Positions 28,801 through 40,330 of a stretch of 64,000 bases of DNA are shown here, one piece after another (position 1 is the first letter of the stretch; each line of letters opens with the position of its first letter). A program made the translations under genes and the position numbers. The DNA is taken from positions 24,902,652 through 24,966,651 of the forward strand of contig NC_083597.1 of assembly GCF_020882245.1 (NCBI RefSeq), written 5' to 3'. The notes under the pieces were generated by a model, which saw only the letters and a program-made list of their open reading frames with translations, ran no database searches and was not told the DNA's origin. The stretch is from Rhopalosiphum padi (lineage: Eukaryota; Arthropoda; Insecta; Hemiptera; Aphididae).

Positions 28801-30600
28801 AATAAATTTGATTTACAACTGTAAAGATATTAAAAATTGAACAATTCGTTAAATATTGCGTGATGACAAAATATCAGTGTACGCACGCTTGACAAATCAT
28901 GATCGAAACGCCTCGTGGGATATCTGTCAGCGATATAACATTATAACATTATACATATTTCAAAAAACATTATTCGAACACTGTAGTAGTCAGTTGAAAC
29001 TTGAACACGTCAACGGAGAAAAGTTTAAAGTAAACCTATGTTGTGCGTATACAGAAGAAACAAGTTTTCAAACAGTAATTCGAACTCCGACGATTAATCG
29101 GTGCGTAATACAACATTTCGTTCACGCGGTCGTTATTTGTATTTTATGTGAGCCAAAAGCATTAAAAACCCACTGTGACGAACGCATCACGTAAGCCCGG
29201 CAAGAAAAAATCACAAAAAAAAATATATCCATAGAATTTTAGAAGCGTAAAAGTATGTTTGTAAATTTATAACACCGACAAACAATAAATGTGTTGTTTC
29301 GATATCGAATAATATCATGTAAGACTTAACGTACGTATGTTTTTATACATAATATGTACATGTGGCGAGCTATTACAAAATATTATATACTAATACATAT
29401 TAAACAATTCCATTTTTATCAATATAATTACATTGTATCTCTTTTTATGGTTTTAAACTTATAACCATAATATTTTTCGTTTAAACCACACATAACAGCT
29501 GCTATGCCTATATAGTGTAAATCGAAATATACCGTGATACCGCAGAAAACTGATGACACTTTATATTTCAAAAACAAAACAAAACTAGTACAGCCAAAAA
29601 AGTTATACCTTTTTTTTATAAATACGGCCAATGGGTTGACACTGGCAGTCCTGTTTCTCTCAATAATATTATTACGAGATGAATAATTATTGTACGGACG
29701 GGTCGAATAATGTTATGCTGGTGAAACTAAACCAGATAATACATTGCCTACGTTATTAATTTAATTCGAAACTAAGACGTCATTTTTTTTTTAAATAATT
29801 TTGGGTGGAAAATGGCGATTAAACAAAACCCTAAAACATTCGGCCATCGTCTGAGGACAATAAAACATTTTCTGTCGGCGATGTTATGACATACCCACAA
29901 AGACAATAATAACGAATGTGATTAGAAGATGAAAAAAGACTCACGAGTTGTGAGAAACCAAAGCATACTATAGTGGCCACCTAACATACTATACCGATTA
30001 CCTCCCATCATTGTCCCCAGTAAAATTGTACACCAGTTAAGTTGCCTTCGATGATCAGGTAGTTCATATTTAATAATAATTATAAACGAATCACCTGCCG
30101 AAAAAGTTCACACTAGTATTGCCAACTCTAAAAAATTAAGTAGTGGCTGGTAAACATAACTAAAATATACCACGTAAATATAATGTGAATTCGTGTATAC
30201 ACAATAATATATTGTGTGTGATAACGATAAACAGTTGAGTTTATAGCAATATCTATTTAATATAATAAACTATGATGTATCCATAATATTCAATTAATTG
30301 AGTTTAACAGAAAAAACTACAGTTCTGCATAATATATAATAATGATTAACATCAGCCTGATAGGTGGGTACTGTACGCAGATGCGTATTTTTCTATATTC
30401 ATCATTAATAATTATTTTATTAATCATCGTTGTTTTGTTTCTAATCCATAATGATCCGTCTAATACGTCAAGTGTAATTATTGGGAATAAGTCAGGACTC
30501 CGAGATTACGAATCAGTTTTGATAGATTTTGATGTTTGAAAACGTTTGAATCGTTTATAGGAAATTAACCGTTGGTAGTTAGGTCTCGACCATTTCCGAT
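25851..30600. other. AT-rich stretch without a supported gene
   Basis: Open frames of 86 codons (28260-28520) and 112 codons (28856-29194) exist on the plus strand. Neither has a recognisable motif, a clear splice context or a distinct composition. They are left uncalled but are the longest ones in this part. Confidence 0.4.
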
Positions 30601-31873
30601 TGCGATCAAATTTAAGGTGCGTCTGCGGTCGAGCCCCTCGACTCCGGCAAGCGACTAGTACACGCGCCCGATAAATCACCGACTATACAGCACACCGATA
30701 GGCGGTTAAACGATTCGCCGCCGTCGAGGGTGCGCCATTTCGGCTCGCCGGACGCGGACACAATGATGTCGAACACAGGTGTAGGTGGTATACGGCCATG
30801 GGGGTTTACCTGTTGGTGTACGGGGTACACGGGCGGATGCGTGTGTAGACGTGCGACTTGGACGACATACGGGACGACGACCGATCGCGTTCGAACGGAA
30901 TGATTATGAAAATGTGTTATATAACGAGTACAATACAATGTGGCCAGATGGATACCGAGTACAGACTGTCTGCCGAGTCACATCACGTGAGCCCGTGCCA
31001 GTCATAATTAATCTACAGCGATAAGACGCACACAACGTGATTTGCCTCTTCCGCCGTGCACGAGGTGTTCCGAAATTTCCGCGTCGGAAACGGTGTGGGC
31101 CACGCTCACGGAGAACGGCCGACGCTTATAATACTAGCACCGCGTTTTCGAAATTCGGAACATCTTCTCCCCCCCCTCCCCCCGTGTCCAAATGCGCACG
31201 TACCTGATGTATACGTAATCGTGTGCGACCGGCGTTTCGGCATCTCTCGAAGACCCGAAGATTTTCGAACGAAAGATTTTGAGTGCGTCGCACTATCAAA
31301 AACTGACGTTGGAGAATGGCGTTGGAAAAACACGTGCGCTGCGCCGGCAAGACGTACAGAACCGATGCCTGCGCGACCAATGTAATAGGCATACGTGTCG
31401 ACTGTTTCTCCGCGAAAATTTGAATTATCGGCACCGGTCGGACCGTTCGGGCAAAAAACGATATCTCAGCCCGTACGCGCGGCAGTGGCCAGTCGGCGGA
31501 GGAGGATCTGTACGATTAGTGGGTTGTCTTATATATTATATATATATGGTGTGGGTCGCGCGACGTATATACCCGAAGTGGATAACAGACGCGACCGTTG
31601 CACATCACTACACGGCTCTCGGGTCGGCCGGCCGTGAACGCGTTCTCGTCGTTCCCAACCCCGAATCCGTTTAAACGCATAAAAATAATATATTTTAAAA
31701 TTAAATGTTTTAAAAACTACATGTTATGGCCTGTACGACCGCGGACCGTTCGCCAGACTAATATTAAAATATTACGCACAGCGATAGGACTCCAACAATA
31801 ATAATATAATAATAACAATAATAGTAGCAGTGTATAATAATATATAATAATAATAAGGGTAAATGGTACTCAC

Positions 31874-32214
31874 GACAATAACAATAATAAAGGAATATTA
31901 TGCGTTGATGCGACGATACCGTATCGACCGGCTACGCACGTGGTGCCGTGGGTGTCGGTGACCGGTGTAGTGGTTGAGTGTGAGCACACGGTAAACGAAT
32001 GCGACTGCTGCGGCGATGAGTCTACGACCGTGTACGTGGTGGCCAACGGTGGTAGTGTGCCGGTGGTGACGATGGCGGCGGCTGTAACGGTGGTGGCTGT
32101 AGTAGTAGTGGTGGTGGTGGTGGTGGTGGTGGTAGTAGTCGACATGAACGCCGGCGGCGAGCTGCTGTTGCTGGCCGCTCTTGCCGCTGCTGCTGCTGCC
32201 GTTGATTCTGTCAC
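31874..32214 (-). CDS. candidate minus-strand 5-prime exon, low-complexity coding
   Basis: An ATG at 32214 on the minus strand opens a frame rich in alanine, serine and a long threonine run. It stays open to a strong splice donor, GTGAGT, at 31873-31868, which would end the exon inside a leucine run. A second minus-strand frame across the same bases gives QQQQ, eight histidines and tyrosines, and is equally open. Poly-His and poly-Gln tracts are common in insect transcription factors. Because the triplet repeat makes every frame open, I cannot say which frame, if any, is translated. No domain is visible. Confidence 0.2.
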
Positions 32215-32335
32215 CGTCTCGGTACGTGTGTGCGTGCGTGCGTGTACGTGTGTGCGCGCGCGCGCGCGGGTGTGTGCCCGTGTTCGGGTGTGCGTATGTG
32301 TGTGTCAGTGTATGTGTGTGCGCGCGCACACTACG
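32098..32335. repeat. microsatellites: GTG/GTA triplets, then TG/CG dinucleotides
   Basis: A GTG run flanked by GTA triplets occupies about 32098-32143. After a GCTGCTGCTG segment comes a long alternating purine-pyrimidine stretch, with TGTGTGCG and CGCGCGCGCG blocks, at 32221-32335. Alternating CG/TG tracts can adopt left-handed DNA. Both are likely polymorphic in length. Confidence 0.7.
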
Positions 32336-32655
32336 TGAAAAGATAATAATCGCAACGACATGGACGGTCCCTCTGCTGCCGCCGCGAGTGTACGTGTGAC
32401 GGTAACGTTCGGGCGAGCGTACGCGCGCGCGCGCTCGCGGTTCTCAGTCGGCGGGGGCAGCGGTGGCGGGCTGGGAGAGAATCTGATCGGCTACCACCAC
32501 ACACACACTGACACGCAAACGCGGCATACGGCACACACAATCGATAGCGGCGGCGTGCGCGAGAACCGTCTGATGGAGATGACGGAGCGACAGACCTTTG
32601 CGGCCGGCAAACGCACGGCGCAACAGACCTACCTCAACGGCGATTGTACCTAGGT

Positions 32656-35600
32656 AATACCTATGACGTACCTATAAATGAAAATAAATATTTATAAATT
32701 TTAATTCAATTTTTTGTTTCGCAAGACAAGGTATATCGTAACAATAATAATATATTTTATTGAGAATAATAATAATTATTATATTGCTATATATAATTGG
32801 GGTGAGAACCACGTGGTGAACTTTGCATTTTCTGTGTTCTTCCGTTCAAAAATCCCGAAAACGATCATATAATATATTACGTGTCGCACGAACGATGAAC
32901 ACTGACAATATTATTGGTGTATAATATGTATTTTTCGTCAGCGCGTCGGGTGACGATACAAATATGATCATAAGTTGTAACAATAATAAGTCCAAAAAAA
33001 ATATTATATTACCTGTAAATAAGCACGCTGGCTGCAATTTCGCGACGTGTTTCTTTTCCAGTCATAAGTCTGAGCGGAGAAGTTTGTGTGTGTGTTATGA
33101 GAAAATACTAAGGGTTCACCGACCTCACCGGATAGATTCGATTGCCCCTGTTGATATCAGTATGTGGCGTAGATACACATATTATTTGTATTATTGGCAA
33201 AACCAACCACTACCTTATTATGGTATAATACTCAGTACACACGACGATGCACGTCTTCTTTCGTACGACAATATTATTACCCCATCGCATAGTCTTTCGT
33301 CAAATGTCAGTATATACTATACCGGCAACCGTCGTCGCGAGTTTGACCGGTTTGTGTCTATACTTGAAATACCAGAGTTATACTATAATATGCGTATATG
33401 TGTGAAATAGGTTAGGTTAGGTTAGGTGTACAATTTAAACTTAAAGTTTAATCGAAATACTTAGAAAACTCAAAAAATACATAAAATGTATTTCAAATTG
33501 TACATACATACGTAATAATTGTTATAGTATGATCCAAATAGGCAATAAGCATTAACAAATTCCAAATAATTTTAGAGGCATAATTAAGAATGTTTAGAAT
33601 AAAAAGAAACTGTTCAATATAAAAGGAGTATTTAACTGCCAAAAAAACATTGTGAAAAATTATAGGCTTTGTTAAATATGTTGCTTATAAATTTCAATCA
33701 AGGTTATCATCTCATTACATTCAATTTTATAATTTTATCTTACATAATACACAGAATAGAAAATAAAATATTTTTAACCAAACTTATAACTAGTTGATAA
33801 ATTATAGACAGTTCTATAAGTCTGTTAAATGGAAAACCAAATGTCTTTTTTCTGGGATTCAATCAGTACTGAGTAAACATATTTTTTAACATAAGACCGA
33901 CCTAGTATGCACTGGAAAATATTATTTTAATCTTTGAAGATATGTAAAAAAAAAGCAGAAACAAAACTTCAAACGTCAAAATTAGCAATTTTTATTGATC
34001 TCAAAAATGCAGGTACCTAAAAATCATTTTTGAAAAATTGAGTACTGCATTTTAAGAGAACGTCGTACGTACCCGTATATATTATGTTGTCTTACTAACG
34101 TACATCAAAATATTCAAAACAAATTTACATTCAGCAGAATATATTTTATGCAATTAGTTAATTCATATTAGAGTAAATCGACCTATTATATAACTTAAAG
34201 ATAAGAGGTATATTATATCTAGAACATAAGTTTTTGATTTTTCATAAAATACTTGTTCAAATTTTAATTTTAATATGTCTACATTTTCAAAAAAATTATA
34301 CACTAAACAATTCATAGTAGAAAAGTGGGTTGTTATTTTAAAAACAAAAGCTTGTATCTCTACATGGCACTCCTTACGTAGTAAAAAAAATCTCGAAAAT
34401 TAGAAAATATGACCCTTAAGACTAAGCAATACTTAGTAAGTATATTTAAAAATTCCAAAAATCAGGTTTTTTTACTTCATTATTGAAGGAAGAAGGGGAG
34501 TAATAATTATACTAGACGAATCACTGGGTATACCAAATAAGTATAACCTGTAAAAAAAAACTTGTAAAAGATCAATTATATTTATAAAATTAATTAAATA
34601 CAAATTATCTTTTTTCTTTAAATTAATAGTGATAATTTAAAGAACTTTCAGAACATTTTTAAGCAAATTTGATGAAAATATTATACATTATACACGCAGT
34701 ACAAATGTACAATGTACATAGGTCACAGATAATATACATGTACTATATTATACAATATATATATAAGTGCATGCATTTGATATAATAAAAAAAAAATAAA
34801 AAATATGGTATAGGTAGATATAGGTAATACATAAAAATTATAAAATTATAGGAGCAATATTCAAAACAGATTAACTTATATAATGCGCTGATTTTGTTAA
34901 TTTTCTCATAAATATTACAATATCTTATTCCAAAAATTATTGAATGTTATTGTATTTTTTATTGATCGTAAATGTCACAATTCACAATGATATATTAGTA
35001 CCACCCGGTTTAATAGCTACATTGAATATTGATTCCAACAAATTATATTAATAGGTTTACTTTCTCATATTTCTTATATGAAATTCGAAATATATCGGAA
35101 AAATAAAACAACAACTACATGCAGCAAATGCAGCAAGTGAAAAATCATAAGACTATAAGTCAAATATTATTTATAATATAAGTATTTAATATTTAAAATT
35201 TTAAAACTAATTATATGAATGTCTGGAACACAAAATCAACTATTAACACAGTAATCTATTTTTTATGTATTTAATAAAATGGCATAATGTATAAAAGAAA
35301 ATTATCTATTCATTCTTTTTAGTTTTATATTTAGAGGTGATATTTTAATCATAGATACATATTTTTTTTAATTACCTATTATTTAAATTTTAACCAAAAG
35401 TTTATATTTTATCTCGACAATTAATGAGTATAAATAATACACTGATTACAATACTATATATTATAAAAAATTTAAACAATTATGGAATATGATAAAATAT
35501 AAGTACAGATTAGGTTGTTATTGAATACAAATAAGAGGTAAAAATAATAAAATAAATATTATATTAAATAACAATATTTAATAGTATACCTACATAATAC

Positions 35601-36617
35601 TGACTAATATATTTATAATAAGTAAGGGATAGATGTGGTTGTGGGTAATTTATTTAAGATGGATATTATTTCTCGTCGTGGATGTAATGCGTAAGCGGTC
35701 TTTTGCTTTATCACGATTCAAACAGAAAAAAAAGATGAATATTATTAAAGTAATTATTAGATTAGTGGATAAATGATGTTTTTTAATTCGTTGGTAAATA
35801 AAGAAATAGTTACGTACTATCAGATATGTCACGGTTGGTAGTTGATTTGCTAAGCCTTAGCTAAGGTATTGCATGCAGTAAAGTTATTTATTATTATACC
35901 TTCCAATATATTCTCTATAGATAGGTTCAATATTATAGTACTATAGTAGGTACATACAACATTGGAGACAAATTTAAATAAATAAATAAAATATTATAAA
36001 CAATAAATTTATTAAAGAATTTAAAATATGTATTAATATAATTAATAAAATATATATAGTTATTTATAACATATAAATACATCACCGTGATCCACGAGAG
36101 ACATTTTTTCGCTCACTACAATAGCTGAGTAGGAAGGCAATACAATTTTAACAGAAACGAAATATCACATAAAGTATTTTATTAGAAATATTAAATTACT
36201 ATAGTTGTAAGTTTTTATAACCGAAACTATTTGCGGAGGAATGAAAATGCCGAGGAATTTTTTCAACATGGTTTTTTTTTATGCAAACTATAACAGAACA
36301 AAAATTTTCAACGAAATATTTTTTACGTAATAATATATTCCTACAGAATATTTATTCGAATGAAAAACATTCATAATGCAAGGGCGAATAGAAAAAATTA
36401 TTCGAGATAATATTTTCAACGGGAATAGCTTATTAGAAGATCTGACACGATACCAATCCATTTAAAAATATATTCCAGCTAAAAAATATTGATTTATTTT
36501 TGGCTAATAATACTTAATACATTTTTTCATACATTACAATCATAATTTGTAATAAACTGAATAATAGACAATTATAAAATGAAAAATAAAAAACTGTTAT
36601 TGAATTAATAAAATAAC
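32656..36617. other. AT-rich stretch without a supported gene
   Basis: A 148-codon plus-strand open frame at 32964-33410 runs off the CpG island. It has no recognisable domain and ends next to a TTAGG run, so it is not called. The remainder has no open frame above about 60 codons. Confidence 0.4.
33409..33427 (+). repeat. short interstitial TTAGG run
   Basis: AGGTTAGGTTAGGTTAGGT is almost four units of the insect telomere repeat, placed just outside the CpG island. Confidence 0.6.
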
Positions 36618-36626
36618 ATTATAGTG

Positions 36627-36986
36627 CAGCGGTTCCCAACCTTTTTAGTTGTGCGAACCACCAGTTTTATAAAAAAATCTTTGAAGCCCACCTATATACG
36701 TAGCACCTATAAATATATACATATGGCAGTTATTAGAAATAAAAGAATTAAAAAATCAATTGTTTATTAAGAAAAAAACTTTATTCAACTTAATTACAAG
36801 TTAAACAATTTAATGTGATTTAACGTTCGATAGCGTTAATTGTATACTAATTGGACACTGTAGAATATAGAATGTAGATAATATTGATAAATATATATTA
36901 TATGATATATATAATATTTAATATTATACAGTTCACGGCCCAGTACCACGCTGCTCGCAGCCCACAAGTGGGTTGGGAACCGCTGA
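36627..36986. mobile_element. non-autonomous hAT-like element (MITE), about 360 bp
   Basis: The left end CAGCGGTTCCCAACC is matched exactly, in inverted orientation, by the right end GGTTGGGAACCGCTG. The CAG...CTG termini with a GGTTCCCAACC core are characteristic of hAT-superfamily elements. The word ATTATAGTG lies directly left of the element (36618-36626) and again at 36987-36995, which fits an 8-9 bp target-site duplication with one extra base at the right end. The interior is AT-rich and has no transposase, so it must have been moved by an enzyme encoded elsewhere. Confidence 0.85.
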
Positions 36987-38897
36987 ATTATAGTGTTTAA
37001 TACAAAAAATAAATTATAAAATGTATAAAATAGTTTTTCATTTAAGAGCAGTAAAAGATTTATTTTTATATAAATAAATTGTGGGCGATTATACTCATAA
37101 AGTTATAACTAGATATATATAGGGATGAGTTTTTGAACGTCTCAAACTTTAATTAATTCAAACAGTTCGAAATTCGAGAAAAATTTGAACATCTAGAAAA
37201 GTTCAATAACATAATCAAGTTAGAAATGTTTGAATATGACAGCAGATTAATTTTAATATCCTTTCTTATTTTTTTTTTTAAGTAAAAAAAGGTACTAAAC
37301 ACTGTTTTACTTCAACTACATTTTAAAATTTGTACTGGTCAAATTTTTTAAGTTCGACAAAGTTAAAATGTTCATATAGGTTATGATTCAAGTTCAAAAA
37401 AACTTGTTCTACCTATCTGACCATTAATATTCATTCAATTTAATATTTATTTTATAGTAGGTATAACATTTGTAATCACTAAATAATATTTAATACTAAT
37501 ACTGTATAAATTAATAAATATTAATTATATATTTATTATTTAATTATTTATTTATTATTATTATTAATATAAATAATATAATTTTTTTACCTCTAATACC
37601 TATTTATTTTTTAGTAATATATTTTATTTATATCTATAAATTTAGTACACTATAAGTAAACAAAATTGCAGTTAGTAATAGTTAGAGTAAACTTTTTAAG
37701 TTTAAACTTCCATTTAAAATGATATGTACACCAAATAATTATTTAAAGATATTATAAAAATTAAACTTCATTAATATAATTAAATATCTTTGAATTAAAT
37801 AAAATAATAATTAATTAACTTAATAAATATTTTTAATATAAATTAATTGTTTAATTAACTCAATTAAAGAAAAATATTATTACTTTCGATTATTAACCAA
37901 AATGTTCTTTTTTAGATTATTCTTTATTTTAACGACTATAAAAATACGATCAATAATAAAGTACGAGCATATATATGTGTTGTATGTCACAGAAGATTTT
38001 TTAATAGCAAAACAATTATTTAAAAAATATTTCCCCGCTACCTAAATTAATTATAGCTCTATAACCCAGGATTTTAAGTCTATCAATATAGACGTTTACA
38101 ATTGTAAAAACATTATTATTACAATATATACATTATACATTATAATATATATCTGGTTTATCTGATTTCATTCGTTTTATGGTGAAATTTTATTATTATA
38201 TCTGTCATTTTATCTCACATTTCCCCAAACTTTATTTTATTTGTTCATATTTTATAAGAGCGAAAACACGTTTCGCACGACCAACCCCATTATTTAGTGT
38301 CTATATCTATATATTTATAATAGAATGTTCAAATTTGTAAAGTGCAATGAGGAAAGACTTTATCTACAATATATAGCCTTCTTAGTTCTTACTTGTAGTT
38401 TATAAAAATATTGAGTTAAACTATAATAAAAACGCTACATTACCTACAAAGAAATGTATCCCTAGTTTGCTTTACAATTTTCAATACTATATGCATTAAA
38501 ATATTTTATAAATACTGATTATTAAATGATTGGTATGTATTTACATACGAAACAATTATTAATTACTATTCAATAATTTTCAATATATATATAATATATT
38601 TCCCACATTAAACCTTCAAAAACTGACGTGCAATAACTAGTCTAAGAATTAAGGATTAATCGTAAACTATAAGAGTAAATGGTTTCCATAAAAAAAATTG
38701 TATACATTTATTAAATAAGAAAAACACCCCCATTTAATGAAAATGAAACATGATGGTTTCTGTAAGTATTAAATTCTGTAGTGTATCATTTTCATGAAAA
38801 TTATGGTTCAAACTATTTGTAATACCTATTATGTCAAAAAAATAAATGTATTCAAAATATTTTAAATTCCAACATAAATAAATATAATATTGATTAT
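36987..38897. other. AT-rich stretch without a supported gene
   Basis: A and T content is extreme, especially 37440-37870, where ATTA and TTAA words dominate. No open frame of note. Confidence 0.5.
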
Positions 38898-38956
38898 GAA
38901 TTCCACACAGATGTATAAAACATTAAACAATTTTGTTTAATAAATCTGTGGAATTC
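38898..38956. repeat. 59-base imperfect hairpin
   Basis: GAATTCCACACAGAT and, after a small bulge, ATTAAACAA on the left pair with TTGTTTAATAAATCTGTGGAATTC on the right, leaving a loop of only about two to four bases. Its size resembles a short-hairpin RNA precursor, but the terminal loop is small and expression is unknown. A small inverted-repeat transposon is the alternative. Confidence 0.45.
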
Positions 38957-39330
38957 TATTCTCTTAATTTATTGTCCATATAGATCATTCATATATATTC
39001 CATGGAAATTTAGTTTCATTAAAATTATACTCCATACCAATGTATGGAAGACAATTCCAAAACATTATTTCCTTCTATAAATAGGTGTTTCTCTGTTAAT
39101 AATGCATATAATTTCCAACTTTTTATACATTTTCTGCGTTTAATTACCATTAATGTCAATAGAAACCCAAGGTAAATAATTTATCTTTCTTATTTCAATA
39201 ATGAACGTAGAACGTTAAATAATACATTTTCAATTTAGCATGCATTTTAAGATGACACGAAATAATTTCATTATTACTAAATACATTAATACCAAATAAA
39301 AAAAGTTATTTTTATTGTACGTTTAGGTTT

Positions 39331-39413
39331 AATTAATTATTATTGTGAATAATCGAAACCGGGGATCTCGCTTCCACTGCATAGTAGGTTTCGATTGTAC
39401 ATAATAATTAATA
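39331..39413. repeat. 83-base inverted repeat with GC-richer loop
   Basis: The left arm (39331-39360) ends AATCGAAACC and the right arm (39387-39413) starts GGTTTCGATT. Outward, ATTAATTATTAT on the left pairs with ATAATAATTAAT on the right. The roughly 26-base loop is less AT-rich than its surroundings. The length and stem-loop layout would suit a microRNA-like precursor or a tiny MITE. I cannot tell which without expression data. Confidence 0.45.
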
Positions 39414-39819
39414 TGTTGTACCTATAATATAGATAGTCATTGAATTGGTAACTATTATAATAGGTGTATGAGTTGAATTTAATAATAAATCATTGTACCT
39501 ATACGGCTATATGAATAAACTAGTAAAGGAGATACACAATATTTCAAATTAAATGCTTATCAAACAAAATGTATACTCATGTATTTTCGATAATTTTTAA
39601 TTTTTTTAAAACAATTTACATGAAACACTGTGTCATACATTTTTAATTCTAGTTTCTAGACACAATAAAACATTAGCTTAATAAATTCAAGTGCCTATAA
39701 AAAGCATAAAATAAGAAAAATATTCTGAAAATATAGTATAACAAAAAGGTTTAACTGGTTTAGGGCTTACCTAACTAAAATCATTTGATGAAAATTCAGA
39801 ATTTTATAGAAACTTGATA

Positions 39820-40330
39820 CTTTTTTAATTATAGGATAAACAACTTATGAGAAACCTTTTATCATATTTTCATGGTTCTTAACCTTTTGATAAAAAATTA
39901 TCAATATAAATCTAAATTAATTTAAAAACATGTAAAAATGATATCATCTCTATAAATACATATCTCAAAATGATTTAAGTATTTTATGGAAAAGGCTCTA
40001 ATATTATTTTCTTATAAATTACAAAAAAAAAATCAATTTTTTCGAAAAGTAATTTTTTTATTTTTTTTATTTATTAATATAATTGTTTCAATACACCTGG
40101 TATTTTTACAATGTTACTATTTTACAGATTAAAGATTATAATATATATAATGTATAATGTATATTGTTTTGGTTAGCTATGAGTCTGGATCAGTAAAAGT
40201 AATTTTGTGTAAATATTCTAGTTTCCACTGCTTTTATTATATTTTATCAATTATTAAAAAAAATTTGGTACTTTTGATATTTCCTATTTTTGATCTTCGA
40301 TAAAAACTAGATCACATTTGTTACCGAGTA
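39820..40330 (+). repeat. degenerate copy of the dispersed repeat family
   Basis: In order, it shares GGATAAACAACTTATGAG-AACCTT, TTCTTAACCTT, an A-run followed by TCAATTTTTTCG, and a GGTACTTTTGA block with the copies at 51.84-52.4 kb and 62.8-63.7 kb. It carries no open frame. The family is presumably a decayed non-autonomous transposon; its ends are not clear in this copy. Confidence 0.4.

Larger units (their letters stand above)
30610..32655. promoter_or_regulatory. 2-kb CpG island, probable promoter and 5-prime exon region
   Basis: This is the most GC- and CpG-rich region of the window, bounded on both sides by AT-rich DNA. Open frames of 70-148 codons overlap on both strands and in several frames, the signature of GC-rich low-complexity sequence rather than of one exon. 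Features inside it are a GTG/GTA triplet run near 32098-32143, a TG/CG dinucleotide run at 32221-32335 and a minus-strand GTGAGT donor at 31873-31868. In AT-rich insect genomes such islands often cover the first exon of developmental or neuronal genes with huge introns. That role here is inference. Confidence 0.4.

Noticed and set aside
28856..29194. 112-codon plus-strand open frame
   Set aside because: Cysteine and histidine residues are present but not in a zinc-finger pattern; no homologous motif recognised.
32964..33410. 148-codon plus-strand open frame next to the CpG island
   Set aside because: Tyrosine- and serine-rich with no domain. It spans the edge of the island and ends at a TTAGG run, which suggests chance openness.
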